64,000 nt of DNA from Cercis canadensis (taxonomy: Eukaryota > Streptophyta > Magnoliopsida > Fabales > Fabaceae), in contig QAOA01000289.1 in NCBI GenBank assembly GCA_003255065.1, positions 791,805-855,804 on the forward strand. The letters are read 5' to 3'. The translations under genes and the position numbers were made by a program. Shown here piece after piece: positions 1 to 12,395 of the stretch. The stretch's first letter is position 1. The number at the start of each line of letters is the position of its first letter. The notes beneath the pieces are model-generated. The model ran no database searches. It was not told where the DNA came from and saw only the letters and a program-made list of their open reading frames with translations.

Positions 1-192
1 ATATTTTGCAACCATAAAAGCCTAATCAAAGTAGTGAATGCTAAGAAGTTGCTACTCATGAAAAACTATGCCTCCTAAAGCTCGCATCTCTATTACATAA
101 TCATATGCTTGAGCTTTTGTTGAGAATTTATGCTAACTAGTAGCCAACATAGTTAGCAACCAGCATAAAGAAAATTGTTGAGGAAAACATAC

Positions 193-530
193 CACCAAGA
201 CGACGTCGTTCAGCTCGAACAACTGGAATGTCAATATCCGTGCGAGGAAAGCCCTAGAGAATCGACCAACAACCATAGGAGAGTTAAATTTGAAGCAAAA
301 CCAACATGAGCGCTGCTGCTTACAGAAACTGAATAAACTGAAATTTCAGTCTTGTTTTCTGGGAAAGCAATCACAAAACAAATAAGTACCTCGGAATCGA
401 CGAGGTTTCCCGATAAGCCGGGGCCGCCGGGCTGAGAGAGGCGCTCGATGATTGCGTTCATCTCGGCCTCTATCGCAGTCCTCTTGTCCATCAGAGACAT
501 TGATTCTGCCTTCACGTTCGTCGCCACCAT
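193..530 (-). CDS. PSMD9: 26S proteasome assembly chaperone / non-ATPase regulatory subunit 9 (PSMD9, p27/Nas2 type), 5' part only
   Basis: Two exons are visible, 530..390 (47 codons) and 253..193. They are joined by a GT-AG intron whose donor follows the GAG codon at 390. The protein starts MVATNVKAESMSLMDKRTAI and continues through LSQPGGPGLSGN to GFPRTDIDIPVVRAERRRLG. This is the N-terminal helical region of the PSMD9/Nas2 family, which binds an ATPase subunit of the 19S base during proteasome assembly. The PDZ domain of this family is C-terminal and should lie beyond the left edge. No convincing third exon was found in 1..190. The ATG at 530 was chosen because it begins the conserved helix; longer frames reading upstream lack family similarity. 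Family assignment is from memory of plant homologues. Confidence 0.85.
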
Positions 531-660
531 TTGCAGCACCAACCGCACGCTCTTCGTCTTCTTCTGGTGTACCCGATTTTTCAACTTCTGCTGTGCTTTC
601 GCTCTCCCCGAGCGGTGGCTTGCCGAGCAGGAAATAGAGCACCAGGACTAAGTCTTTACT

Positions 661-2360
661 TGAGCCGGGCCAATTTCCACAATCAAATTTGAGGAATGAC
701 CGAAGCCGTTGTTCTGATGATTCTGATCACGACGTTATTAAGTTTACCGGAATTCTATTATACTAAACAAACATATTTTTTATATTTTATTATATATAAA
801 TATAATTTATCTATCTTATTTTCTAATACAAACTTAAAAATAATTAATTTATAGAGATTTCTTAGATACTTTTAGTATTTATGTAGTATGTCATACTGAA
901 ATAACCAATAAATGAATGACATGTGTACAAATTAACTATTTTTAAGTTTGTTTAAAAAATTAAATAAATTATATTTTATATANAAATCAACTTTTAATTT
1001 TTAATGAGACAATTTCATATATTTAGTGTGAGACTAGTTTTTATTTAAATGTGTTATGTCTTTATCACTAGTACTTTGAAAGTAATAAACTAACTTCAAT
1101 CAATTTGTAGATAACCTTCAATAACTTTTACTCTGGTGATTAATTTTTCTTCTCTAATATATATTTTAGGTATAAATATAAATTTAGTACTTTTAATTTA
1201 TAAAATTTTTAAAATTTCACAATGTTATCTTTGTAATTTTTAAATTAGAGTAATTTCGTTCTTTCTTAATTATTTGACAGCCATACACTCATGTTGACAT
1301 GATTGTGCTAATATGATATGAGTTTGATGATTTGGCATTAACATGGTAATGATATGAGAATGACATTATAATGTTATGACATGTTTAACACTTTGTCATG
1401 ATGGTTAGAATATGTTCGGTTGATTCATAAAAGACAAGAAAATTTTATTAATATGTTGTTTTAGTTTGTGATGTACATCACCTTCTTAGTAGAGATTAGA
1501 AAGTTTATGGTGAAGCCAATCAATATGCTGATTTCTTGGCAAAATGAAGAGCGAAGCATGAGGTTGAGTTGGAATTGTGATAATCTCCTCGTTATAAGTT
1601 AGGCCATTTAAGTATGACTAGTACCATAGGCATTATTTTTTTGTAGAGCTTAGGTTATTTCTTATTATCTTTTGTACAAAAAAAAAAAAAACATGTCTTG
1701 CTTGTTCATAGAGAACATACTACTAAAAATCTAAAAGTATGCAGAAGATTATATAATTTTATAATCTCCTGGTTTTGAATTATCTATTAATAATAATGAA
1801 GAAGCCATTATTATGACTAAGATTTTTTTTTAAAGGAATGAAAGAATTGAAAAGATAAACATGATTAGAAAGAAGAATTTAGTGTCACTTATCTTAATCT
1901 CTATTTATTTGTTTATTCTTTTATGAGATAATCCCTATTTATTTTTAACATGATAGATGTAACTTAATCAACCAACAAAAAAAAAAAAGGCTATTAGTTT
2001 CGCAAAAATGTTCCAAAATTTAGGGTATTAGTTTCGCAAAAATGTTCATTAGCATGTCACACTCAAAATAGTATTTTATGTAATAAAACAAAAGAAGAAA
2101 AGGTGGAATTTTGTAAAGTAAAGAAGCACAAATAAGTCTAACAAGGACAAAAGCTTTAATAAACGGACAATACGCAAAGTCTTATATGTCATGAAGGAAA
2201 AATCAAAAATAGATTGAAAAGAAGAAGAAAAAGAGAAAAAGTTAAAAAAAAAAATAGCAGGTGGCAGTGATCCACTTAGCCGGTGAAGATGCTATCGCGG
2301 TGATGTGCAGCCACCCGTCATGTTAAGCGTCAATTCATCCCAATTCATCTGATGGTTCAT
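661..2360. other. Intergenic, AT-rich, with a LINE 3'-end remnant
   Basis: This lies between the divergent PSMD9 and LAP genes. It holds no host gene I can support. A single N sits at 983. A short direct repeat of the phrase ttagtttcgcaaaaatgttc occurs at about 1995-2048. The LINE remnant near 1460-1691 is listed separately. Confidence 0.6.
1460..1692 (+). mobile_element. LINE (L1-type non-LTR retrotransposon) 3'-end remnant
   Basis: Around 1499-1556 one frame reads KVYGEANQYADFLAKMKSEA, then a stop. This resembles the C-terminal RNase H-like segment of plant L1 elements, usually a variant of YREGN-ADFLA. The sequence then runs through a 3' end containing ggcattat...tagagctta and finishes in a run of about 13 As at 1679-1691, the expected poly-A tail of a retroposed copy. 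In-frame stops show it is dead. A second fragment near 59620-59690 has a similar 3' end. No target-site duplication was established. Confidence 0.5.
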
Positions 2361-2368
2361 TATAAATA
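2361..2368 (+). promoter_or_regulatory. TATA box of the leucyl aminopeptidase gene
   Basis: TATAAATA stands 31 bases upstream of the first ATG (2392). With usual plant spacing, transcription would begin within a few bases of that ATG. That would leave almost no leader and bears on which start is used (see findings). Confidence 0.5.
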
Positions 2369-2391
2369 GATAGAGGCTCACACACCCAAAA

Positions 2392-5300
2392 ATGGCTGCC
2401 ATTGTAGTATCCTTGGCCGCTACGTTTGTTGCTTCTTCTTCGACTTCTTCGTCATCCTTGTTTCTCACTAGATTAAGATCTGCTTCTTCTCTGCCGCTTT
2501 CTTTTGCTGCGGCGCCTCTCTGCTATCCAAGGTTGAAACTCATGGCTCACACTCTCGCTCGGGCCAGTCTCGGCCTCACTCAGCCTGTTAACATCGAAAA
2601 CCCCAAGGTTCCATACAATCTCTCTTACTTCATAACCCATTCAATTTGAATTAAATATGGCTTGGTGTATTGGTTTAGAATCTGTGAATAATTTTACTTT
2701 GCTGTATACGTGACTCGGCGTTTTGCCCTCTACATGAATACATGCATTTGAGCGTTTTGCACTTCACGATATCAGTTACTTTTACTGAGATCTATGTTTA
2801 CTGGAGAACTGATTTCATTTCATCTACTGCCAACTTTTGTTGCGCGTTGTGTACACGTTGAGGAGAAGAAAAAGTTTCAAATTTTTGGAATTTTTTCATT
2901 TTGGGTTTAAATTTAAAATTGATTATGTTTGTATTTTAATAGGTCCAGAATATATGCCATCTTGTTGAAGTTGACTATTATGCCTGATTTGATTTCTAGT
3001 GTGCTCTTCTTTTTTAGGATTTCTAATGTACTCATGGTTTTCTCATTTGCTTTTGTTGTATGTTTATTGGTACTGAAATGTCTATGTTCTGTTTGTGAAA
3101 ATTCCTGGAAGATCTCTTTTGCTGCCAAGGAGGTTGATGTGACAGAATGGAAAGGAGACATACTTGCAGTTGGTGTTACGGAGGAGGACATAACGAAAGA
3201 TGAGAACTCAAAATTTGAGAATCAGATTTTGAAGAAGCTTGACTCCAAGTTGGGTGGTCTATTAGCTGAGGCTTCTTCTGAGGAGGATTTTACCGGAAAG
3301 GTTGGCCAGTCAACAGTTCTTAGAATTCCAGGACTTGGCTCAAAGAGGGTCGGCTTGATTGGGCTTGGACAATCAGCTTCGACTACAGCAGCTTTTAAGG
3401 GTTTTGGTGAGGCTATTGCAGCAGTTGCGAAGTCTGCTCAAGCAAGCAGTGTTGCCATTGTTCTTGCCTCTTCTGAAGGAATTTCTGCAGAGTCAAAGCT
3501 TAAAACTGCTTCTGCAATAGCATCTGGTGTTTGTTTTATGATTATATATGTGTTGTCTGGCTGTCTATATATGTATAAACTATGATATTTAGAGTTAAAC
3601 TGACACGTGGGCTTGAACTGTGATAGGGACTGTGCTTGGAATATATGAAGATAACAGGTACAAGTCAGAATCAAAGAAACCAACACTCAGATCGGTTGAC
3701 ATTATTGGTCTTGGAACAGGACCTGAGTTGGAGAAGAAACTTAAGTATGCCGAAGATGTTTCTTCTGGAATAATTTTGGGAAGGGAGCTTGTGAACTCTC
3801 CAGCTAATGTGGTTACACCAGGTTTGTGGCCTTGACACATCATGCATCAGTCAGAGGCTTATGCTTCTCTATATGTATGTGGTTATCTAATTTATTCGTG
3901 TTTAAATTTAACAAATATATTATCCTAAGAGTTCATCTGTATGTCATGAATTGCTCAGGGGTGTTGGCAGAAGAGGCATCAAAGATTGCTTCTACGTACA
4001 GTGATGTTTTTACTGCTACAATATTGAATGCTGAGCAATGTAAGGAATTGAAAATGGGGTCCTATTTGGGTGTTGCTGCAGCCTCTGCAAATCCTCCTCA
4101 TTTTATCCATCTGCGTTATAAACCTCCAAGTGGACCTGTCAAAGCCAAGTTGGCTTTGGTTGGAAAAGGTTTGACTTTTGACAGGTAATCAATAGTTTTT
4201 TAAACTATGCCTGTTGCTAGTTTAGCTATATCTTTAAAAGTGTCCGATGGTTCAGAAATGAGATTTGTTTGTATGTGTTATTCATGGTGTTGATGCTGAG
4301 ATTTGAACTTTATTGGGAGTTATGATTAACGTCTTGGTTGGTAGACAATATGATTATGAGCTATCAAGTAGATTGCTTCCATTTGTTTCCAATATAAACA
4401 TTGCCATCTTGATATAAAAACACATATTTTGCTTTCTATATCATAATTGTTATGAAACTAGTGACAGGAGTTTGAGGAATATTTTTTCTTTTGTTAATTT
4501 GCTATAACAGTTTATAGTTTCCCTTTGTTCTTATATTTTCTTTTTCTTAATTATTTATATCTTCATGTTATTAGTGGTGGCTACAACATCAAGACCGGAC
4601 CTGGCTGTTCAATTGAGCTCATGAAGTTTGATATGGGTGGTTCAGCAGCAGTTTTAGGCGCAGCAAAAGCTCTTGGTCAAATCAAACCTCTTGGAGTGGA
4701 GGTCAGTCATTTGTGTCATTGTTCATGACATTCCTTCTGTCTTTCTATGCTAATTGATTGATTTGTATGTTGTTTCCCTCCTACTTTCTATGTTAAATTG
4801 AACATTGCTTAGGGGTCATGTGGTTCAAATAAATGGAGATGACAGAAAAGTTCTATTGTACTTTAAAATTTTCGTAATTGACCTTTTGAACATGATTCAT
4901 GTTTGCTGTATCCAAGTTTGAAACTCTTGCATGCGCAGGTTCATTTTGTAGTTGCGGCTTGTGAGAATATGATAAGTGGAACAGGTATGAGGCCAGGAGA
5001 TATTGTCACAGCTTCAAATGGAAAGACTATAGAGGTGAGAATTTGTTAGGTTTATGATCTTGTTTTAATATATGATTGCAATTTGTTGTATATTGTTTTG
5101 AGTCATTACATTTTGTGGATTTTTATTATGTTTTTTAAAACAGTTTTTACCATTACTTCAAATTTTCCTTTCTGTAGGAAAGCACATGTCACTGTCCAAT
5201 TATTGATTCTTCTGTCGAATCTTAATCTTGAGTCATGGTTTAAGTGCCTTCTAACATCGTTCTTGAATTGCTGAACCAATAAAAATCTTCAAAACATAAT

Positions 5301-7505
5301 TGATGTTTCTTTGGATGCTTTTGAATCAAATATTTTAGTTATTTCCATTTGAAGAGAGTTTACCTGTAACAAGTTTTGATGTTTAGTGACAAGCACTTCT
5401 ACTAAAAAAGAATATGTTTTGTGAAAAAATCTCTTTTTGATGGAGTCCAGTTATGTGGCTTTAGACTTCTGTTCATTGATAAATTTATTGATGCAATGGC
5501 ACAGTTCAAATTTTCAAGCACACCCTTGAAATGATTGTTTCATATTGATGTGTATTTGAAATGCATATTTATGATGAAGTTTAAAATGTACTTAGAATAC
5601 AAATTTCTTTGGCTCTGGTGGTTGGTTTATACGCTAAATTCCTTTGCTTGTTGAGAGTCAGGTGTATTCCAACTCTCTTGTCTTATTGAGCAATCCAAAT
5701 TGCATTTTGTGTGAAAATTATTAGCTTGAATTGACCGAGAGATGATGAAAACTGTTTCAGTTGTTTTCATAAGTATGTGTGTGTGTGTTTCTGTATTGTG
5801 ACTCAACATATTGTATGGATTTCTCTTGAACGTTTTTGTTGTTTTCTCCATGGTCTGTTGGGTATTGCAATAATTTTCTATGTGTCAGTAACCTGCATTG
5901 CAAATCTATGCTTGCAACTGGTATTAATATGTAAACTCATAAGGTGTGCGGCTGAAAATCAATGAATTCAAGTTATGGCTTTTGGAAACTATATCATAGT
6001 TCATGTAGTCCTTGACTTTCTTTACATGTCAAGTATCAGTGTCGGAAGTTATGTACTTAAAGTCTGACATTGGCTTAACCTCTTGTGTAGGTTAACAACA
6101 CTGACGCGGAGGGTAGACTCACACTGGCAGATGCATTGGTATATGCTTGTAACCAAGGTGTTGAAAAGGTACTTAACTACTTACATAAAAAGTGTCATGG
6201 TTATGCATCTGCATCTTTTTTTGGAATTTGAGTAGAGTAGATACTGTTTTCCAATTATTTGATGAATGGATATCATTGTTCTGAACCAGTTCTGCATTTA
6301 AAGATTTGCAGAACACATTTATTGACTTGGGAGATGTGTGTTCATGAACTTCCAGTGCCTTTGTCATGATTTTCTTCTGGTATCCTTTGAAACATGATTA
6401 AACTTGTTAGATGTATGGTTGGTTCTATATTTGTGCTAACAGGTTCATAAACTGTTCTTCAGATAGTTGACCTGGCAACCTTGACTGGAGCCTGCGTAGT
6501 TGCTCTTGGACCCACAATTGCAGGTAATTACAACTCAGGTGGTTGTATTATGGTCTTCTTGGATTTGAGCTTTTTCTGTGAGAATCAGAAAAAGGTCCAT
6601 ATTTGTTTTAGAAAAAGGGAAGAGCTAAGATTGGGAGATGGAAGATCTGAAAGAGATATATATGTAGGAGTTGTCATATTGTGGTTGCTTTTCCATTAGT
6701 GGCACTGGCACTGGCACCTGATATTCTTAATGTTTGTGAACTCTTAAAATTTTATTCATTGATTATCAACTGACCAGTAACACAAACTTCTATTTTTAAA
6801 GGTGTTTTTACACCAAGTGATGACCTCGCAAAAGAAGTATTCGAAGCTTCAGAAGTGAGTGGAGAAAAACTGTGGAGATTGCCATTGGAGGAAAGTTATT
6901 GGGAGTCAATGAAATCAGGAGTGGCTGATATGGTGAACACTGGTGGTCGACAAGGTGGTGCCATCACTGCAGCTCTCTTCTTGAAACAGGTATATGCTAT
7001 TGTCATTTAAATGCTTTTATCGTATTTTCCCTGCCTTCTTAGAAGTCGTCTACCAGTTGCTAAAGGAGTGTTAATAATATCCAAATGCCATACCCCTGTC
7101 CACACTCCATACCAAGGAGTGTGCTGCTGCTACTTGCTGGTAGTGGAGTATTACACATGAAGGGGGTTGCTAATGATATATCAGGATAGCAACGACTGTC
7201 CTAATTTGGAGTGAAAAAATTCATGTAGAAACTATTTGTTTAAGGGAAGTTAATGGGGAACAAAAATCCCTGCTTTGTGAAGGACAATGTGTGCTTATCT
7301 TTTGTCTCTCTTATATTCTGTAGTTCTCTTGCACATGTACGTCAGGGGTTGCTGAAATAATTGTGTGCTTTTGTAGTTTGTCGATGAAAAGGTTCAATGG
7401 ATGCATATTGACATGGCTGGTCCAGTGTGGAACGAGAAGAAGCGCTCCGCAACAGGATTTGGCATTGCTACTTTGGTGGAATGGGTTCTGAAGAACGCTT
7501 CTTAA
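2392..7505 (+). CDS. LAP: Leucyl aminopeptidase, M17 family, probably plastid-targeted
   Basis: Ten exons splice with consistent phases: 2392-2607, 3112-3526, 3627-3821, 3959-4184, 4575-4701, 4939-5034, 6091-6168, 6463-6523, 6802-6989, 7377-7505. They encode 576 residues. The enzyme is a di-metal exopeptidase that removes N-terminal residues, as a homohexamer. Visible hallmarks are [11 protein letters not shown] (K345, D350) and the family signature NTDAEGRL (428-435), with metal-binding E432 and catalytic R434. Residues 1-50 are rich in Ser and Ala with few acidic residues, like a plastid transit peptide. A second Met at residue 51 (2542) begins [15 protein letters not shown], similar to the start of the cytosolic Arabidopsis LAP1 as I remember it, so a shorter cytosolic form is possible. 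Length fits plant LAPs (about 520-585). No lesion was seen. Confidence 0.95.
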
Positions 7506-8568
7506 ACAGAAACTGAAATTTTCAGCTAGAAAACAAGGAAAGCAGGGAGGATGAAATAAATGCATCTTTTTGCGGTTTCTGGTTCAATGAGGTTGTTGAT
7601 ATGAATAAATATCTTAAGGGGAGGGATGGAGAAGACGGTGTGCTGAGGCATGGTTTTCTAACTCGTATCAGTGTATCGAAACTCTTCTTAAGTTTAGCTG
7701 ATGAGTAAAATTTAACTTTCATAGTTCATTGTTCATATCTTTCTCTTGGCTTCTCTGCATCTACTGTCCTGTGTGAAATTGTGGCCTTTTCTCGTGTGTT
7801 TCTACTTTCTACCATTTTAGAAGCGTAGCTTAGCCGTAAACCTTGTGTTTGGTCTTTGTCACATCAACCAAGCAATAAAAAGATGCCTTCTCCCTGGAAC
7901 AGTGGGTTGTGAAAGTGTCTTGTTATTAACTCTTAAACCGTAAAATGTCTTATTGCTGAACAAAGTATGGACATGGGGACAGCTAAAGAATAATACTAGC
8001 CGAGGAGGATAATGGTTCTCAAATTGACTACGGAATTGGCGAATCAGATTCATCATCATGGTACAGAAAAAATGATGAGAACTTGGGTAAAAGAACAGGA
8101 ACTCGGATGACTTGTCTAACGGCGTGGAATTTATGCAATTATATGTAGTTACAAAATTCAAAAAATGAACGGTTTAATTCGTATGAGGATTAGCGAGTGC
8201 AAATGCCATAAATACTTTGTTTAACAAATATATTAGCAAAATTTCTATTTTAGATGGAGAGAGAGGGAAAAGAAGAGATCTTATCTTCATATTAAGATGT
8301 AATTATTTTTTTCTTTGGATTTGTTTGAAGAGAAAATAACAAACTAATAACATGCCTTATATCTAAATGTATTATATACTTGTGTTCCTTCTTATTTTAT
8401 TCCTAACAAACTGATTTGAATTTATTAAATTAGTCAAATGGTAAAGGAGGCACGAAAGAAATTATATTTTTTTTTTTCACTCTTTGACATTCATATACAT
8501 ACTCAATCACACATCTAGTTATAGAATAAATTTTTGAAAGATTTTTCTAATAGTTTGTAGGCTATTTA

Positions 8569-8710
8569 TTATGATCATAATTAAATATATAGAGGAAGTA
8601 CTCAACCAATCCATATACTTATGCAACATTTAAAAACTTTTATCTATTTTTTAATTATGATCATAATTAAATTTAGAGATGTATTAATTATCCCTTGATC
8701 ATAATTAAAT
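8569..8710. repeat. Three copies of a palindrome-centred motif
   Basis: The sequence atgatcataattaaat occurs near 8570, again near 8656, and in the shorter form gatcataattaaat near 8697. The core TTATGATCATAA is self-complementary. Function unknown. Confidence 0.45.
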
Positions 8711-8768
8711 TGTTGTAGTTTCTGCTTTTTTGTCGTAGTAATCGATTAACAATTACTAATACCGATGG

Positions 8769-8778
8769 GCCACGTGGC
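8769..8778. promoter_or_regulatory. Perfect palindromic G-box
   Basis: GCCACGTGGC is a 10-base perfect palindrome containing the CACGTG core bound by plant bZIP and bHLH factors. It lies about 370 bases upstream of the EEP-family start codon at 9151. The match is exact; its use in vivo is an inference. Confidence 0.5.
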
Positions 8779-9150
8779 ACAAACTGGGGTAGCTTACTAC
8801 GTTTTGCACACACGATGTCCCATTTTTGTCCGTGTGGGGGAAAATCGCCGACGCCGTTCAGTCAAAGCTCGCCGAATTTAAAACATAAACATAAGTAAAG
8901 TCTCTCTTTTCTGTTCTCCCTAGAAAAGGAGAAAACCGAAAGAAAAAAAAAATCCTTTTGCTCAGACACTGTGCCTCTATACTATATTTTCTATTACCTG
9001 AGCTAGCACGCATGAATGGAATATAAATTATATAATACCGTAACCCCTTCAACTTTTGTTCTTTTCTAAGGCATTACTCTTCAATCAATTAACTTGAAGT
9101 GGAAACGAAGGTAGAGAGAGAGAGAAAAGATTGGTTTTTTGTTGAAGAAA

Positions 9151-12100
9151 ATGAGTGTTTCTCTGACTTTGATGACCTTCAATCTACATGATGATCAGCC
9201 AGAAGACAGTCCTAATTCATGGGAGAAGAGGAGGGACTTGTGTGTAAGCGTTATAACCAGTTACTCACCGATGATCCTCTGCACCCAACAAGGTTGGTTG
9301 CTTTCCTTCTTGGTACACATTTCTGTAAATTTTCACGCATGCGGATCTTAATTTTGCATTGAATTTGCTAGAAATGTTTGATTTGTGGAGTTATTTGATT
9401 TGGGTTTTGGTTCCTTTTGGATGAAGTTGGCTTTTTGGTATTATAGTGCTTGGCCTGTGGGAAACCTTTAAGAAGAAAATGATGCTTTGGTTTGAAGATT
9501 CTTACTTTGTTTGTGCACCATTGCCCTTTGCTTACTTGTTTAGTTGTTTTTACCTCAGATAGTTGATCGGGTGTTTTCTATTTTATGATGATATGTTAGT
9601 AGTTTGTACTTTCATTATGTCGATTGAGTTTATTCCTTTCTTGTTTGAATTTGGATCCTGGATTCAGGAGTGAAAACGCAATTGGATTTTCTCCAGCAGG
9701 GTTTGCCAGGTACGTAATTACTTTTCCAGTAAGTTCCTGAAACTCTGAAAGAATTAATTGGTTCTGTAATCGATTACATATATAATCACAAACACTTCAT
9801 GTCTTATTTGACCTAATGTTTATGCAATTGCCACAGCATAGCAATAAGGAATGTAGCTCTAAGATGTTTCTATGTAGACCCGCATAATAGACAAGTGGGT
9901 TATGTTAAAGTGAGTGCATAGATCAATCATGATGTCAACGCGGGAAAGATAGACTAACATTAAAACTAGTGCAGACTCTATATGTGCAAATGGGTCTATG
10001 CTCTGAAGCATTCAAATTGTTGTAGGGAGAGGAAGTGGGAGAGGAATGTTGTGAACTTTGTCGGGTTTCGCTTTATATAAGATGCTGAAATCATCAAAAG
10101 CTCCAAAATGCCAGCTTGTTCTGCTAAAAATCTTGGCCAATGTTTTAAGTGTGGATTTGTATTATTTCTCTAGTGATTTTTCTTCTTTCCGTATTCAGTT
10201 CTTGACATTGTACTCCCCTATGCTCAATTTGGAAAGTATTTTTCCTTCATATACAAGATAATAATATTTGGGACTGGCTTCCCGAACTACTTTAATAAGC
10301 ATTCTTTTGTTTGAGAAAGCAGGTGATGCTTTGATAATAGTCCAAGAGAAGAGAGAAAGATAACACTATCATGAATTACATTCTCAATTGTACCTATGTT
10401 ATATTTGATAATTGATATAACTCGTTTCTTATGATAAAAGCCAAATCTGATTACAATTGGAAATGAGCTATGTTAGGATGGATGCTCTTTCACCAGAATG
10501 AGACCTGGGATCCTGTCTCTCCACTACTTGAGCAAACCTTGTTAGGTCAGGGTGGGCTTACAAGAACAAATAGAAGTAAGATGGTTTCTTATTTAGAGGT
10601 ACACACAGCTTGTAGCAAAGGGCTTTTATCATGAATAAGAAGTTGCCTGGTTACTCGAGGCTATTAACAAGGGGATGGTCTATATTGTGTGGCGGCTTCA
10701 TTTCTAATTCAGTTGCTCAAAAGGGTACTATTTGGACCCGCTTGCATTCAGCACTGGCCTCAATCTTGTCTGAATGAGATGTCAAGAACACTTGATTTAA
10801 TGGCTACATTTTTTTTTATCCAGAAGGAAAAAGAAGGGCTTTTGGTATAGAAATGTCTTGGACTGGAATGGGATGAGTAATTCCCAGTCCAACCTAATTC
10901 AGCTTCTGAATGAAGTTCTTCTTCTACTTAAAAAAACCCAGGTTATGATCAGTTTGGCACATCAAGGAAAGGACCCCAAGACACTACTGATGAGCATTGC
11001 ACCATCTTCTATGATAAGGAGAAGGTAGCGGATTAATTCAGTATTATTTATCCGGTTTATTTTTATAATTTAGCTGCTGGTTGCAAAATTAATTAGTTGG
11101 CCTTTGCTATTCTTTTCCTAAATGAAGGTAGAGCTTCTAGAAGGTGGAACATTTTGGTTGTCAGAGTCTCCCTCTGTACCTGGAAGCATGTCATGGGGTT
11201 CTGAAGTTCCTTGCATAGCAACGTGGGCTATATCCTTATGTTTTAGAATTTCTTTTTCGAACTTCAATTGTTTTCAGCTTTGATATACTTTTGTTAGGGA
11301 AGCTTTGGATCATTTGGTTCTTTGACATGATGTCCACACATTTCAACTAAAAGGAGTTGAGCCACCAGGGTTTTCTTTTCAGATAGTAAACACAAACATG
11401 GATGAGTTCAGTCCTCGTGCCCGTAGACGAAGTGCTTTACTCACATGGCAGCACATTGCATCCTTACCCCCTATCCTTCCAGTAATATACTGTGGAGGAT
11501 TCAATACACAAAAGGAATCAACTACTGGACGCTTTCTTCTTGGCAGATCAAGGTAGCCCCATGTAAATATCCAATTATTAGTCATTATCTGTTTTTCATG
11601 TTTGTTTTATGTTACCCTATAAGAAGCTCAAGATCATTTGCAGGAGGATTTACTTATTCTGTGCTTATAGATGATACTATTAGCATGGAGTAGAGTAGAA
11701 ACTCACAAAAAGGAAAGGGTTTATAGACCACAGAAAGTAAATTTCAGAATGATCCTTCCTAGTTCTTAGTACTCCCTTTTCCTTAATGGAGGGTTCAACA
11801 TCTCACCCCCCCAAAAGTAAAAAAAACGATCCTGTTCCAGTTTTTTTTTACTTTGATATTCATTTGATATCGATAAGTAGTGCTTTACGTAACTCTTCTC
11901 GGAATGAAATACAATTGAGCAGTTTGTAACTTTGATTTTTGTCTTTGATTGTTTGTAGAGAGCATGGTGTAGTTGGGGATATGAGGGATGCATGGCCTAG
12001 TGCACGTGTCAGGAAAAATGTTTCCCTTATCCGCACTTATCATGGATTCAAGGGTATAGCTTTGTTGCTTCTACACTTGTCTTGTGCATCATGAGCACGA

Positions 12101-12395
12101 TATGATTATGCATTGCTGAGTATTATATATGGTGCTGTTAGGTAACAAACAGGGAGCTCTTGAATTCCTCAAGTTAATCTTCAGAGCCCTGTGCCTCTGC
12201 TGGGATCGTCAAACACAGGATCTTCATATTGATTGGATCCTTTTCAGAGGTAGATCTCTGTTTCCTGTTTCATGTGAAGTGGTGAATGATAACATTGATG
12301 GCTATTATCCATCGTCTCACTATCCCATATTTGCCGAGTTTATGCTGCCTCGCACTGTAAGGATGCTTGAACCACCGCTACAAGAGGATAACTAA
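9151..12395 (+). CDS. Endonuclease/exonuclease/phosphatase-fold protein, predicted catalytically inactive
   Basis: Seven exons: 9151-9292, 9668-9709, 10942-11024, 11128-11229, 11338-11552, 11959-12053, 12142-12395. They give 310 residues. The protein has the DNase I-like/EEP fold pattern: MTFNLHDD at the N-terminus, RTYHGFKG, HIDWILFRG and a terminal YYPSSHYPIFAEF. It resembles Arabidopsis At3g21530 (memory). Several active-site positions are changed: the metal-binding Glu of TQEG is Q47, THLDH reads TNMDE (N143, E146), GDFN reads GGFN (G177) and SDH reads SSH (S285); H286 and N11 remain. Intron 4 (11230-11337) begins ATATCCTT and ends CCAC, a minor-class AT-AC intron; all other introns are GT-AG. 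The start at 9151 is the first ATG; a longer frame would need a TTG start. A binding or regulatory role is inferred; the substrate is unknown. Confidence 0.88.
11230..11337 (+). other. U12-type AT-AC intron
   Basis: The 108-base intron starts ATATCCTT, identical to the minor-spliceosome donor consensus, and ends CAC before ACATTTCAA. A branch-point-like ttctttgac lies at 11318-11326, with the adenosine 12 bases before the 3' end; this is the usual U12 spacing. Splicing here joins ATWA to TFQLKG in frame (phase 0). No GT-AG alternative keeps the conserved reading frame. Confidence 0.9.

Larger units (their letters stand above)
7506..9150. other. LAP 3' flank and upstream region of the next gene
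   Basis: The first ~300 bases probably contain the LAP 3' UTR. The middle is AT-rich and contains three copies of a motif built around gatcataattaaat (about 8569-8710). A G-box lies at 8769-8778. No coding region was recognised. Confidence 0.5.

Noticed and set aside
1-190. Third PSMD9 exon at the left edge
   Set aside because: A possible open stretch exists on the minus strand but has an in-frame TAA-TAG in the only plausible frame and no recognisable family sequence.
9139-9150. Extended N-terminus of the EEP-fold protein from a TTG at 9139
   Set aside because: An ATG at 9151 matches the conserved start of the family as remembered. A non-AUG start is unnecessary.
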